This document shows, piece after piece, positions 1 through 6,572 of a DNA stretch of 7,935 bases (its first letter is position 1; each line of letters opens with the position of its first letter). A program made the position numbers and the translations under genes. Under the pieces are notes generated by a model. The model did no database searches, was not told where the DNA came from, and worked only from the letters and a program-made list of their open reading frames with translations. The DNA is from Balneolales bacterium (GTDB taxonomy: Bacteria; Bacteroidota; Rhodothermia; Balneolales; Natronogracilivirgulaceae). The DNA lies in NCBI GenBank assembly GCA_007131625.1, contig SLQC01000422.1:1-7935 (forward strand). Reading direction: 5' to 3'.

Positions 1-276
1 CAGAATCTGAATGTAAAAACCTTTGTCGGCACCAGTGAAAATGCGGTCAAGGCACAGATTTTCATTGCCCTGATTGCCTGGCTGCTGCTGGAGCTGCTAC
101 GACGCGTCAAAGCAAAGGGCAAAACAGCGTTCTCAAATTTTGTAGAGAAAATACGTATCTGCCTGAGTTTTTATCTCTCCCTTGATTATGTGATCTTATG
201 GATACAGCCGAAAACCAGGCGTATTAGAAGCAAGCAAATGCGATTAGAGTTTGAAGGCAAAGGAACCCTTTTTTGA
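1..276 (+). CDS. IS4-type transposase, C-terminal fragment (cut by window edge)
   Basis: The frame is open from base 1 to a TGA at 274-276 and gives 91 residues; the start lies outside the window. The first residues, LNVKTFVGTSENAVKAQIF, followed by IALIAWLLLELLRR, match the C-terminal part of IS4-family DDE transposases common in Bacteroidota. In that family this segment follows the last acidic catalytic residue, which would be upstream and is not visible here. The end (LSLDYVILWIQPKTRR) is basic, as expected of a DNA-binding transposase tail. The enzyme would catalyse cut-and-paste movement of its insertion sequence. Whether the copy is intact cannot be judged. I could not identify the right terminal inverted repeat because the left end is absent. 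Family assignment is by recognition, not by a search. Confidence 0.75.
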   Translation, partial: QNLNVKTFVGTSENAVKAQIFIALIAWLLLELLRRVKAKGKTAFSNFVEKIRICLSFYLSLDYVILWIQPKTRRIRSKQMRLEFEGKGTLF

Positions 277-586
277 AAAGCATGACTTTTTTTCCAAGTT
301 TTTCATGATTGGGTGTATTAATATCAATATCTTAGCTAAAGCTAAACCACTATATCCCGAATTGTTCGGATGAGTGTGTATTGGGTGCTAAGTTTTTTTG
401 TTGCATCCTGATATAACGGGCTGTGGCTTCCAGTTCCTTGTGATTCAGCGATGTGCCCACCGGCTCCATTTTTTTCTCAATATCGTCGGCAGCCATGTTC
501 ATGAAACCTTCGGTTCAGTGATTCATACCATTGTCAGCGCACAGGTCGTTCATATACTGAAAACCCGTAACCAGGACCTAAGTTTC
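277..586. other. Intergenic stretch with two short hairpins
   Basis: These 310 bases between the transposase stop and the preferred radical SAM start hold no secure gene. Two perfect small inverted repeats lie close together: TTAGCT/AGCTAA at 332-337 and 340-345 (2-nt loop), and CCGAA/TTCGG at 357-361 and 365-369 (3-nt loop). Neither is followed by a T-run on the plus strand, so neither is a convincing terminator. The right end of the insertion sequence probably lies here but cannot be placed. The only coding-like content is the antisense frame listed separately. Confidence 0.5.
350..553 (-). pseudogene. Antisense coding-like frame with one internal stop, unrecognised
   Basis: Read on the minus strand from an ATG at 551-553, the frame gives 12 residues (MNDLCADNGMNH), a TGA at 515-517, then four codons to ATG at 500-502 and 50 more residues to a TAG at 350-352. 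The part after the stop is well mixed and hydrophilic (AADDIEKKMEPVGTSLNHKE, then LEATARYIRMQQKN). It reads more like real protein than the plus-strand frame over the same bases. A GAAGG lies 4 bases before the ATG at 502. It may be a 50-residue gene of its own or the decayed tail of a longer gene disrupted near the insertion sequence. I do not recognise the family, and chance is possible for so short a stretch. Confidence 0.2.
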
Positions 587-1594
587 ATGTTCGACTTCGA
601 TTGGTATCCGGATAAGTCCGGCAATTCCCACTGGCAACTTTCCCGTGCCGATTTTGTGCCGGCGTATCTAAAGCTCTTTGAAACGGACCGGAGCGTTTTC
701 CGCGAACGCATTGATGAGGGACTCCGGGTACTGGCGAAATGCACGGTCTGTCCGCGTGACTGTCGTGTCAATCGCATGGAAAACGAAACCGGCAAGTGTC
801 GTACGGGGCGGCATGCGTGGGTTAGCAGCTATTTCGCTCACTTTGGGGAAGAGGATTGTCTGAGGGGATGGAACGGATCCGGTACGATCTTTTTCTCCTT
901 TTGCAACCTGAAGTGCGTATTCTGTCAAAACCACGAAATCTCATGGAAAGGGGCCGGCAGAGAGGTGACGGCTGATGAAATCACCGGGATGATGCTCAGC
1001 CTGCAGCAACGTGGATGTCACAACATCAATTTTGTGACGCCGGAGCATGTGGTCCCGCAGGTGTTGGAGGCCATTCCTGCGGCCATAGAGAAGGGATTGC
1101 GTCTGCCGATCGTCTACAACACCAGCGGCTACGACTCCCTGCACTCGTTGAAGCTGATGGAAAACATCGTCGACATCTACATGCCCGATTTCAAATTCTG
1201 GGATCCCGGGCTGTCGCAATTTTACATGACCGAAAGCACTTATCCGGAGGTGACCCGGGCAGCGGTGAAGGAGATGCACCGCCAGGTCGGCGATCTGAAA
1301 TGTGACGAGGACGGGTTGGCCCTGCGAGGTCTTCTGGTCCGCCACCTTGTTATGCCGAACGGTGTCGCCGACGAGAAGGAGATCTTCCGGTTTCTCGCCG
1401 ATGAAATTTCCCGCAATACCTACGTCAACGTTATGGATCAATATTTTCCGGATGCCCAGGTCGTCCGAAAACCGGATCGCTATCCGGATATCAGCCGCAG
1501 AATTACCGGCAGCGAGCTTAAACGGGCCCGGCAAGCCGCTCTCGATTCCGGACTGCACCGGCTGGATGAACGCTGGAGACGCATGCCGTTATAG
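587..1594 (+). CDS. Radical SAM protein, PflA/PflX-like (COG1313 type)
   Basis: This is a 335-residue cytosolic iron-sulfur protein. Its CxxxCxxC motif (C106, C110, C113, in FCNLKCVFCQN) would hold a [4Fe-4S] cluster that cleaves S-adenosylmethionine to a 5'-deoxyadenosyl radical. An N-terminal cysteine group (C52, C55, C59, C71; CTVCPRDC and GKC) and the stretch HFGEEDCLRGWNGSGTIFFS are typical of the PflX-like, pyruvate-formate-lyase-activase-related family. Other conserved-looking blocks are NFVTPEHV (148-155), NTSGYD (178-183), MPDFKF (199-204) and RHLVMPN (252-258). The substrate of this family is unknown, and no glycyl-radical enzyme is in the window. The frame is open back to a TTG at 398, but those 63 extra codons read as low-quality protein. 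ATG 587 has an AGGA 10 bases upstream and gives the usual family length. The region is GC-richer than its neighbours, and a transposase lies just upstream. Confidence 0.88.
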   Translation: MFDFDWYPDKSGNSHWQLSRADFVPAYLKLFETDRSVFRERIDEGLRVLAKCTVCPRDCRVNRMENETGKCRTGRHAWVSSYFAHFGEEDCLRGWNGSGTIFFSFCNLKCVFCQNHEISWKGAGREVTADEITGMMLSLQQRGCHNINFVTPEHVVPQVLEAIPAAIEKGLRLPIVYNTSGYDSLHSLKLMENIVDIYMPDFKFWDPGLSQFYMTESTYPEVTRAAVKEMHRQVGDLKCDEDGLALRGLLVRHLVMPNGVADEKEIFRFLADEISRNTYVNVMDQYFPDAQVVRKPDRYPDISRRITGSELKRARQAALDSGLHRLDERWRRMPL

Positions 1595-1661
1595 GCGAAA
1601 CTATGCTGTTGTGAGTGACGTAGCAGACAAACCGGACACACAATGCCAATGCTTTCTATAT

Positions 1662-1679
1662 AACACTGACGATAGTGTT
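1662..1679. other. Small hairpin in the convergent intergenic region
   Basis: AACACT (1662-1667) and AGTGTT (1674-1679) form a perfect 6-bp stem with a 6-nt loop. GCTGTTG (1605-1611) and CAACAGC (1682-1688) could pair around it. No T-run follows on either strand. It may contribute to RNA 3'-end stability between the converging genes, or be chance. Confidence 0.25.
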
Positions 1680-1766
1680 TGCAACAGCGCTCAAGAACGG
1701 ACAGGGTATAAGGACAAGCAGAATAAGAGCTTATTTCTAAAAAACATAAACAATATTCATTGACTT

Positions 1767-1807
1767 CTTTTTTTGTGGTAATCACCCATTACCTTTTTCA
1801 AAAAAAG
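1767..1807 (+). terminator. Probable intrinsic terminator after the radical SAM gene
   Basis: A stem GGTAAT (1777-1782) and ATTACC (1788-1793) with loop CACCC is followed directly by five T (1794-1798), which suits termination of plus-strand transcription. It lies about 180 bases after the stop at 1594. An outer pairing, C plus seven T (1767-1774) with seven A plus G (1800-1807), could extend the structure. On the minus strand the inner hairpin is not followed by a T-run, so its use by the converging lyase gene is doubtful. The stem is short and AT-rich, hence moderate confidence. Confidence 0.5.
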
Positions 1808-1810
1808 ACA

Positions 1811-3769
1811 CTAATTACCTGTCAGCCGCACTGTGATCGTACCTTCCTGGCCATCAAACACCCATGCCGGCACCCTGACCTCTACCCGCTTCAAATCTTC
1901 TATGCGTTTATCCAGTTCCATGGGTGGCGGATTGAGTGATATGACCGAAACATTACTATCAGCTGGAGAAAGGATCTCCAGAGTCAGCTCTTTGTCGTCC
2001 TTCTTTAAGATGGCACCACCTTTGACAGGGATCACCTCTGCTGTGGTAATCAATTGCCATGTAATTACCTTTGTGGACTCCGAAAGTTCCACATTGTCTT
2101 CTACCAGGATGGAGCGGGGACCTTCCTTCACAAACCTTCTGGAAGCACTCTGCAAATGTCCATCAAAAATCTCTGTCAGGTCAAAGATTGCCTCCGGGTT
2201 TGATCCCCCATCTCCATCGTTGAAATCCACCAGCGGAGCATATCCATCGGCCTTATGCAGAGCGTCATTGGCGGTCAGGGTGCTGTGCCCGAAATTATTG
2301 TAGGCCTGAAGAGTCCAACGGTCGCAATCCTGACACCGTTCCCATAAATTAAAACCGGTCTGTTCAATAGTTGCGTAACTCTGCATCCCCTGATCAATGC
2401 TCCAGCGAACTCCATCCAATTCAAAAACAAAACTCCCGGCATCCATATGACCGTGACTGATGGTTGCTCGGCCCCCTTTTGCTCCCAGATAAAAAAGCTC
2501 CGGATTGTGTTCGGGATCATTTTCACCACCCCTGAATATTACCACAGGATTGACACCGTCCCCTTTCCAGATCAAAGGTAACGGCTTATGTTCCACGGGT
2601 TGATATTCAGAGAGCCAGACCAAGGCAGGTCCATCAAAACGCGACCTCCTGCGATCATCTTTTTGGTCTGTAAAATAGGATGGATCAAAATACAGGGAGT
2701 TGCCGGTATGTGCTGCAAACCACATAAGATTCACCACACCATTGCCTCTGTTGAACCATGCATCGGTCTGTTCTTCGCGACCGCGATCATTAAGCAAATT
2801 ACTGCCGGCATCAAAAAAATTAAAAAATTCCCCTGATGGGCCCACAAGCAACATTCTGTAATCCGCACTCTCTAAAAAGCCCGGTGATTCGGTAATACCA
2901 AAGTCGGTTCCGAATGCACTGGTAAGCATAGACTCCGTTATCACCGTATACATCGTACCATAATCCCAATAAGTTGCCCCCTCAGGATACACACCATCGG
3001 GAGCATACTCATGTAATGCATAAGGCATTCCATCCAGTGCACGATTAATTGTTTTTGCGGCCAGATGCGGATCTCTATCGGCAATGGCAATGGCTGCGGC
3101 AATCATCCCACCATGACATACCTGATTCCAGTTGTTGTTTCCGGTTATCCAGCCCCTGTTTCCTTCAAAACCGGGTTTTAATCCTTTTTCAATCAAAGCT
3201 TTTTCTGCAAGTTCAACAGTTGAAACCGGCAAATCTTGTCCGGCCCAGTCAAGCGCCAGAGCTACGGCAAGTGCCATCTCACCAGTGTCAAGAAAATGAG
3301 ATGGGTTCCAGTCGATATAATTACTGACATTTATCAACTCCCGGTTTATGCGCTGTAACACATCGGGGTCTCTTTCTATATGATAGACCATACCCAATAT
3401 ACCCAGGCGGTTCAGCATCTGTCGGGAAATACCAAGCATTCTCCTTCCATCATAAATCTCCCGCTCAAGAAGGGGTTCCTTCATGATCCGGCCGGCATCT
3501 TTTTTCAGCGTTTCAAAATAGGCCTGAACCACAGGATCATGTTCAAGATTGTCTCTGAGCCTGCGGTCTCTTTCCCTATTGAGCACAAGCCTGGGCGTCT
3601 GATCTTTCAGGTTTGCCATAAGGAATTCAACCGTCATGGGGTTATCCAGGCGGTGTATTTCATCTGACCGTGATTGGGAAATTGCATTCTGCTTAAGGAG
3701 AAATAAAAATAACAACAAAAATAAAGCAGTATGTGATGTTGTAACAAGGTGATTGGTCAGTGATTTCAT
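1811..3769 (-). CDS. Secreted heparinase II/III family polysaccharide lyase
   Basis: This 652-residue protein begins with a signal peptide: a hydrophobic core TALFLLLFLFLL at 14-25 and likely cleavage near A29-Q32, placing it in the periplasm or outside. The middle (about 60-370) would be the alpha/alpha-toroid; it holds NNNWNQVCHGG (211-221) and GVYPEGATYWDYG (259-271). The C-terminal beta-sandwich (about 405-640) has the heparinase II/III signature ISHGHMDAGSFVFE (437-450) followed by DQG. Lyases of this fold use a His/Tyr pair for beta-elimination of uronic-acid polysaccharides. Plausible candidates here are H219, Y261 or Y267, and H439/H441, by analogy only. Heparin, alginate or another uronan cannot be told apart by eye. 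ATG 3769 gives a complete signal peptide; its leader is A-rich with no Shine-Dalgarno. A 464-bp gap and repeats separate it from the receptor gene upstream, so it may have its own promoter. Confidence 0.85.
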   Translation of the reverse strand: MKSLTNHLVTTSHTALFLLLFLFLLKQNAISQSRSDEIHRLDNPMTVEFLMANLKDQTPRLVLNRERDRRLRDNLEHDPVVQAYFETLKKDAGRIMKEPLLEREIYDGRRMLGISRQMLNRLGILGMVYHIERDPDVLQRINRELINVSNYIDWNPSHFLDTGEMALAVALALDWAGQDLPVSTVELAEKALIEKGLKPGFEGNRGWITGNNNWNQVCHGGMIAAAIAIADRDPHLAAKTINRALDGMPYALHEYAPDGVYPEGATYWDYGTMYTVITESMLTSAFGTDFGITESPGFLESADYRMLLVGPSGEFFNFFDAGSNLLNDRGREEQTDAWFNRGNGVVNLMWFAAHTGNSLYFDPSYFTDQKDDRRRSRFDGPALVWLSEYQPVEHKPLPLIWKGDGVNPVVIFRGGENDPEHNPELFYLGAKGGRATISHGHMDAGSFVFELDGVRWSIDQGMQSYATIEQTGFNLWERCQDCDRWTLQAYNNFGHSTLTANDALHKADGYAPLVDFNDGDGGSNPEAIFDLTEIFDGHLQSASRRFVKEGPRSILVEDNVELSESTKVITWQLITTAEVIPVKGGAILKKDDKELTLEILSPADSNVSVISLNPPPMELDKRIEDLKRVEVRVPAWVFDGQEGTITVRLTGN

Positions 3770-3770
3770 C

Positions 3771-3850
3771 TGTTTATTTTTTTAATTCTAAGGACAGATG
3801 TAATGTCCATGTCGAAAATAATCATGCTTTTGTGTGTCGAATTGCCGACA
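3771..3850. repeat. Diverged intergenic repeat, copy A
   Basis: This copy pairs with copy B at 3884-3960, period 113. The first 23 bases (3771-3793) match 3884-3906 at 21 of 23 positions. TCCATGT falls at the same offset (35) in both. A TTTGTG...TCGAA block follows at offset 57-58, with a 2-base indel. Copy A ends one base from the lyase start codon, so on the minus strand it forms the 5' untranslated leader of that gene. The minus strand contains TATTTTCG (3812-3819), one mismatch from the Bacteroidota -7 element, but no good -33 partner. Confidence 0.6.
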
Positions 3851-3883
3851 TGACCAATTCGCTTACGCGTTTCACTGAGCATG

Positions 3884-3960
3884 TGTTTATTTTTCTATTT
3901 CTAAGGCTACGCGGAGCATCCATGTGTTTCATCAAGCGCCTTTGTGTCGAAGGCTTCTGT
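3884..3960. repeat. Diverged intergenic repeat, copy B
   Basis: This is the second copy of the repeat at 3771-3850. It begins with the T-rich TGTTTATTTTT block, then TTCTAAGG, GGCTACGCGGAGCATCCATG and CTTTGTGTCGAAGG. The style (GCTACGCGGAGC, CTTTGTGTC) is like short intergenic repeats seen in many environmental bacterial genomes, though I cannot check this. A related CACAAAGAGACGCGAC string sits at 4133-4148 in the opposite orientation. The plus-strand frame open across both copies has no coding character beyond the repeat. Confidence 0.6.
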
Positions 3961-4233
3961 CACGGATGTTTCACCATAAGTTAAGTATAGTATGGATTTA
4001 TTAATTGCCGGAAAACTGCGCTGTGATTATTGATACAATAACATACCACATCAGGTATATAGAAATTTGATATTGTGCTATGTATCCATTTTCAATCAGC
4101 GATCCTCCAGGCTTTTTTTATCTTAAAATTTTTCACAAAGAGACGCGACATCGGTACCTGCCTCCCTGGCCAGATTTGCAAAGTCGGTTTTACCACCGTG
4201 AGTGAGTGATAAATTGAAAAGATGTAAATATGT
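3961..4233. other. Intergenic stretch between receptor stop and repeat copy B
   Basis: No gene is supported here. Two perfect short hairpins lie in tandem: TTATTG/CAATAA at 4027-4032 and 4036-4041, and ATACC/GGTAT at 4043-4047 and 4054-4058. No clear minus-strand terminator with a T-run follows the receptor stop. A short coding-like continuation at 4123-4233 is listed separately. Confidence 0.4.
4123..4233 (-). pseudogene. Coding-like tail in frame after the receptor stop
   Basis: Directly after the receptor's TAA (4234-4236), the same frame stays open for 36 codons to a TAA at 4123-4125. The last part, HGGKTDFANLAREAGTDVAS followed by LCEKF, has balanced composition and looks protein-like, unlike the surrounding AT-rich DNA. 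It has no ATG start. It could be a relic of another gene fused here by deletion, or chance. I do not recognise it. It is unlikely to belong to the receptor, whose C-terminal strand is already complete. Confidence 0.15.
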
Positions 4234-6480
4234 TTATAAGTCTAACTGTAACCGCAAAGATGCGTTGCGTGTCGGTGCCAAAAAAGCGGGACGTTCGACA
4301 TAATAATATCGAAGAACATTATCTACAGCAAATGTAGTAGTCAAATCAAGATTATCCCGAAAAAAGCTGAAGTGTCTGCCCAGGCGCAAATCAAGCACAT
4401 AAACAGGCACCATAGCATCCGCATCAGGAACGAACAGATTAAAATCTGAATCCTGACGCTCCGGCAAGCTCAGGTAACGAAAATCGACACCGGCCAAAAC
4501 ACTGCCCGGCAGTAATGCGTGCAATCCGGTTGTCACCTGATGTCGCGGACGATAAACCAGAGGCTCATTCAGGATCAAATCTTCCGGTACCAAAAAGGTA
4601 TAACCGAACTTTAATTCATGATTATTGGATACATCAGCCGCCGTCATTGTAACTTCAGCACCCCGGATCCGGGCTTTCGTAAGATTGACAAATTGAAAAG
4701 CTCCAATTTCTTCCCGGAATCTTGGTTCAATCAGTCCGTCATATTCATTCCAAAAAAGTGCCAGATCCATTTCAAATAAACCGATTTGATGTAACCGGAA
4801 CACATATCCGGTACCCACTTCAAAACCGATGGATTCCTCCGGTCTTAAATCCAGATTAAATTCAAGTGGGAGAAAGTCCCTGTTGTTCACAAACCGCTCG
4901 GAGACACTGGGAGCACGAAAGCCGAGCCCGAAAGCACCGCGCAAATGAAAAGCTTCCGTTATATTATAGGCCAGATTTAATCTTGGACTCAATCTGGCCG
5001 CTACATCTCCGGTATCAATGCGGTAACCGTCAAATCGCAATCCTCCTGATGCCGTGACTTTTCTGCTCAGATTCCGTTCATATTGAGTAAAGACTGCATA
5101 TTCAGGCTGATTCCGCAACAGCAAGCTGTCATGTCCGATAAAAAAATCCGATCGGGCAACGATATCATCATAGGTGACTCCGGCCACAAGATTTTGAAGC
5201 TGATCCGGGACCCAGGTCGCTTCCCACTCACCGCCATACCGAAAACCGGTTGTATGCTGATCTTTATCCCGTATCTTTCCTTTACTGTCGACTGGACGGA
5301 TGGCCATGGCATATCCACGTCCCCTGATGGTGTAATAGAAAGTGCTATGTACGTAATGTCTGAATGATGGCAGCAGAGAATAGTATTCGTTTTGAACATA
5401 ATTGCCTCCGGTTGCTACATTTCCTCCATAATGGATACGACCTTTGCGAAAGGGATCATTTATACCATTCCAGTAGAGAAACTGCTCTTTTCGGCCACCC
5501 CGTAAACCGGTAAGTACATCGAGTTGCATATTATCCGCGAGGTGCCATCCGATTTTGGAATATAGTTGCAAAGCATGTTGCGAAGTATTTTCAAGATAGC
5601 CGCTGTCGTTACTGTAAGTACCGTTAATCCAGAAGCCGAAATCATTCGAAATGGCTTGCGAATGAGAAAAAACAACACCACTAAACGGTCTGTATTCTGC
5701 CGCACCTTCCCATTCTTTCTTCCATTCTTCATGTACAGCCGGCTCATAAAAACCGGAATAGCCGCGCAGCATCGTTTCGGGCTCATCGGGAAAACCCTTG
5801 GTAATCAGATTGACGACACCACCCAGTGCGCCGCTGCCATATAAGGCCGAACCGGGGCCTTTCACTACTTCAACCCGCTCGATCCGGTCCATCGGCATTG
5901 CATCCATTTTGATATCGGCCTGTCCAGGCCCCATCAATGGAACACCGTCTACCAACAGCAATACCCGGCTTCCAACACCATACGCATATCCTGAAGATCC
6001 GCGAATGTTAACCTGTTCTTCGGCGACCTGCACACCAGGTACGTAGCGCAATGCATCGTCCAGGTATGTTACATTACGCCGCTCCAGTTCCATCGCATTC
6101 ATCGTACTCATACTGATGGGTACCTTGCCTGCAACCTGTGGCCTTCGCGTAGCCGTTATCATAATGTTACCGGAAGTGAATGTAATGGATTCCAGTTCAA
6201 ATGTAACTTGCTTAATCTCTCCCTCTTCCAAAGTAATTTCCCGTGATAAACGCCCGTATCCAACCATACTCACCTGAATATCGTATGACCCCGGGGGAAG
6301 ACCTTTCAATTCAAAGCCTCCATCCATGTTGGATACCGTACCATGCTCAGTTTCGGAGATGAATATATGCGCACCAGGTAGCGGTTCCTCCGCTTCGTTA
6401 ATCACATTACCAACCAAAACGGCTTCCAATGCAGGCAGAAACACCAATAGTGCTGTTATATATAAAAGTGCAATGATCAT
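4234..6480 (-). CDS. TonB-dependent outer-membrane receptor
   Basis: A 748-residue protein from ATG 6480; a TTG at 6486 would add two residues. A signal peptide (MIIALLYITALLVFLPALEA) is followed by a carboxypeptidase-regulatory-like beta-sandwich (about 20-98, NEAEEPLPGAHIFISETEHG and GSYDIQVSMVGYG). Next is a TonB-box-like segment (GNIMITATRRPQ, about 104-115) and the plug (about 116-228), with IRGSSG, RVLLLVDGVPLMGPG, ERVEVVKGPGSALYGSGALG and GVVNLITK. The rest is the 22-strand barrel, rich in alternating aromatic residues and ending in ASLRLQLDL. The terminal residue is Leu rather than the usual aromatic one. Such receptors import siderophores, vitamin B12, haem or glycans using TonB/ExbBD energy; the substrate cannot be read here. 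It lies 92 bp downstream of the lipoprotein gene, probably in one transcript. The start codon lies inside a 25-bp tandem repeat and has no Shine-Dalgarno. Confidence 0.92.
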   Translation of the reverse strand: MIIALLYITALLVFLPALEAVLVGNVINEAEEPLPGAHIFISETEHGTVSNMDGGFELKGLPPGSYDIQVSMVGYGRLSREITLEEGEIKQVTFELESITFTSGNIMITATRRPQVAGKVPISMSTMNAMELERRNVTYLDDALRYVPGVQVAEEQVNIRGSSGYAYGVGSRVLLLVDGVPLMGPGQADIKMDAMPMDRIERVEVVKGPGSALYGSGALGGVVNLITKGFPDEPETMLRGYSGFYEPAVHEEWKKEWEGAAEYRPFSGVVFSHSQAISNDFGFWINGTYSNDSGYLENTSQHALQLYSKIGWHLADNMQLDVLTGLRGGRKEQFLYWNGINDPFRKGRIHYGGNVATGGNYVQNEYYSLLPSFRHYVHSTFYYTIRGRGYAMAIRPVDSKGKIRDKDQHTTGFRYGGEWEATWVPDQLQNLVAGVTYDDIVARSDFFIGHDSLLLRNQPEYAVFTQYERNLSRKVTASGGLRFDGYRIDTGDVAARLSPRLNLAYNITEAFHLRGAFGLGFRAPSVSERFVNNRDFLPLEFNLDLRPEESIGFEVGTGYVFRLHQIGLFEMDLALFWNEYDGLIEPRFREEIGAFQFVNLTKARIRGAEVTMTAADVSNNHELKFGYTFLVPEDLILNEPLVYRPRHQVTTGLHALLPGSVLAGVDFRYLSLPERQDSDFNLFVPDADAMVPVYVLDLRLGRHFSFFRDNLDLTTTFAVDNVLRYYYVERPAFLAPTRNASLRLQLDL

Positions 6481-6544
6481 ATGCAAGTGTAAGTACTGTG
6501 ATCATATGCAAGTGTAAGTACTGTGATCATATGCAAATGTAAGT
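6474..6544. repeat. 25-bp tandem repeat over the receptor start codon (2.8 copies)
   Basis: Copies lie at 6474-6498, 6499-6523 and 6524-6544 (partial). The first two are identical; the third differs by one base over 21. Each unit begins TGATCATATGCAAGTGTAAG on the plus strand and contains the palindromes TGATCA and CATATG. On the minus strand each unit supplies an ATG followed by ATCA. The ATG of copy 1 (6480) is the receptor start. The copy 3 ATG (6530) opens a 17-codon frame whose TGA (6479-6477) overlaps the receptor ATG as ATGA. The copy 2 ATG (6505) is out of frame. Confidence 0.85.
6477..6530 (-). CDS. Possible 17-residue upstream ORF overlapping the receptor start
   Basis: This frame starts at the ATG of repeat copy 3 and reads MITVLTLAYDHSTYTCI, then TGA, which shares bases with the receptor ATG in the sequence ATGA. 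This geometry permits translational coupling. The peptide itself is only a product of the tandem repeat and probably has no function of its own. There is no Shine-Dalgarno sequence in front of it, so translation is uncertain. Confidence 0.2.
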   Translation of the reverse strand: MITVLTLAYDHSTYTCI

Positions 6545-6572
6545 GTAAGTGCGATAATCATAATTATGGCAT

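Noticed and set aside
941..1558. Long minus-strand frame of 205 codons opposite the radical SAM gene
   Set aside because: It is a shadow frame: the plus strand carries the cysteine motifs and conserved blocks of a known family, and the antisense product shows no recognisable domain.
1480..1785. Minus-strand frame of 101 codons across the convergent intergenic region
   Set aside because: It overlaps the end of the radical SAM gene and the probable terminator; its product is Cys/Ser/Arg-rich without domain features.
3760..3984. Plus-strand frame of 74 codons in the receptor-lyase gap
   Set aside because: It runs through both copies of the diverged repeat and overlaps the lyase start; the product is an accident of the repeat sequence.
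5067..5399. Frames of about 95-110 codons on both strands inside the receptor gene
   Set aside because: They lie fully within the barrel-coding region, in other frames, and have no domain or start signal.
6499..6523. CRP-type operator (TGTGA half site in the tandem repeat)
   Set aside because: Only one half site is present; the matching TCACA at the correct spacing is missing.
6474..6544. CRISPR array
   Set aside because: The units are directly adjacent with no spacers and only 2.8 copies; this is a simple tandem repeat.
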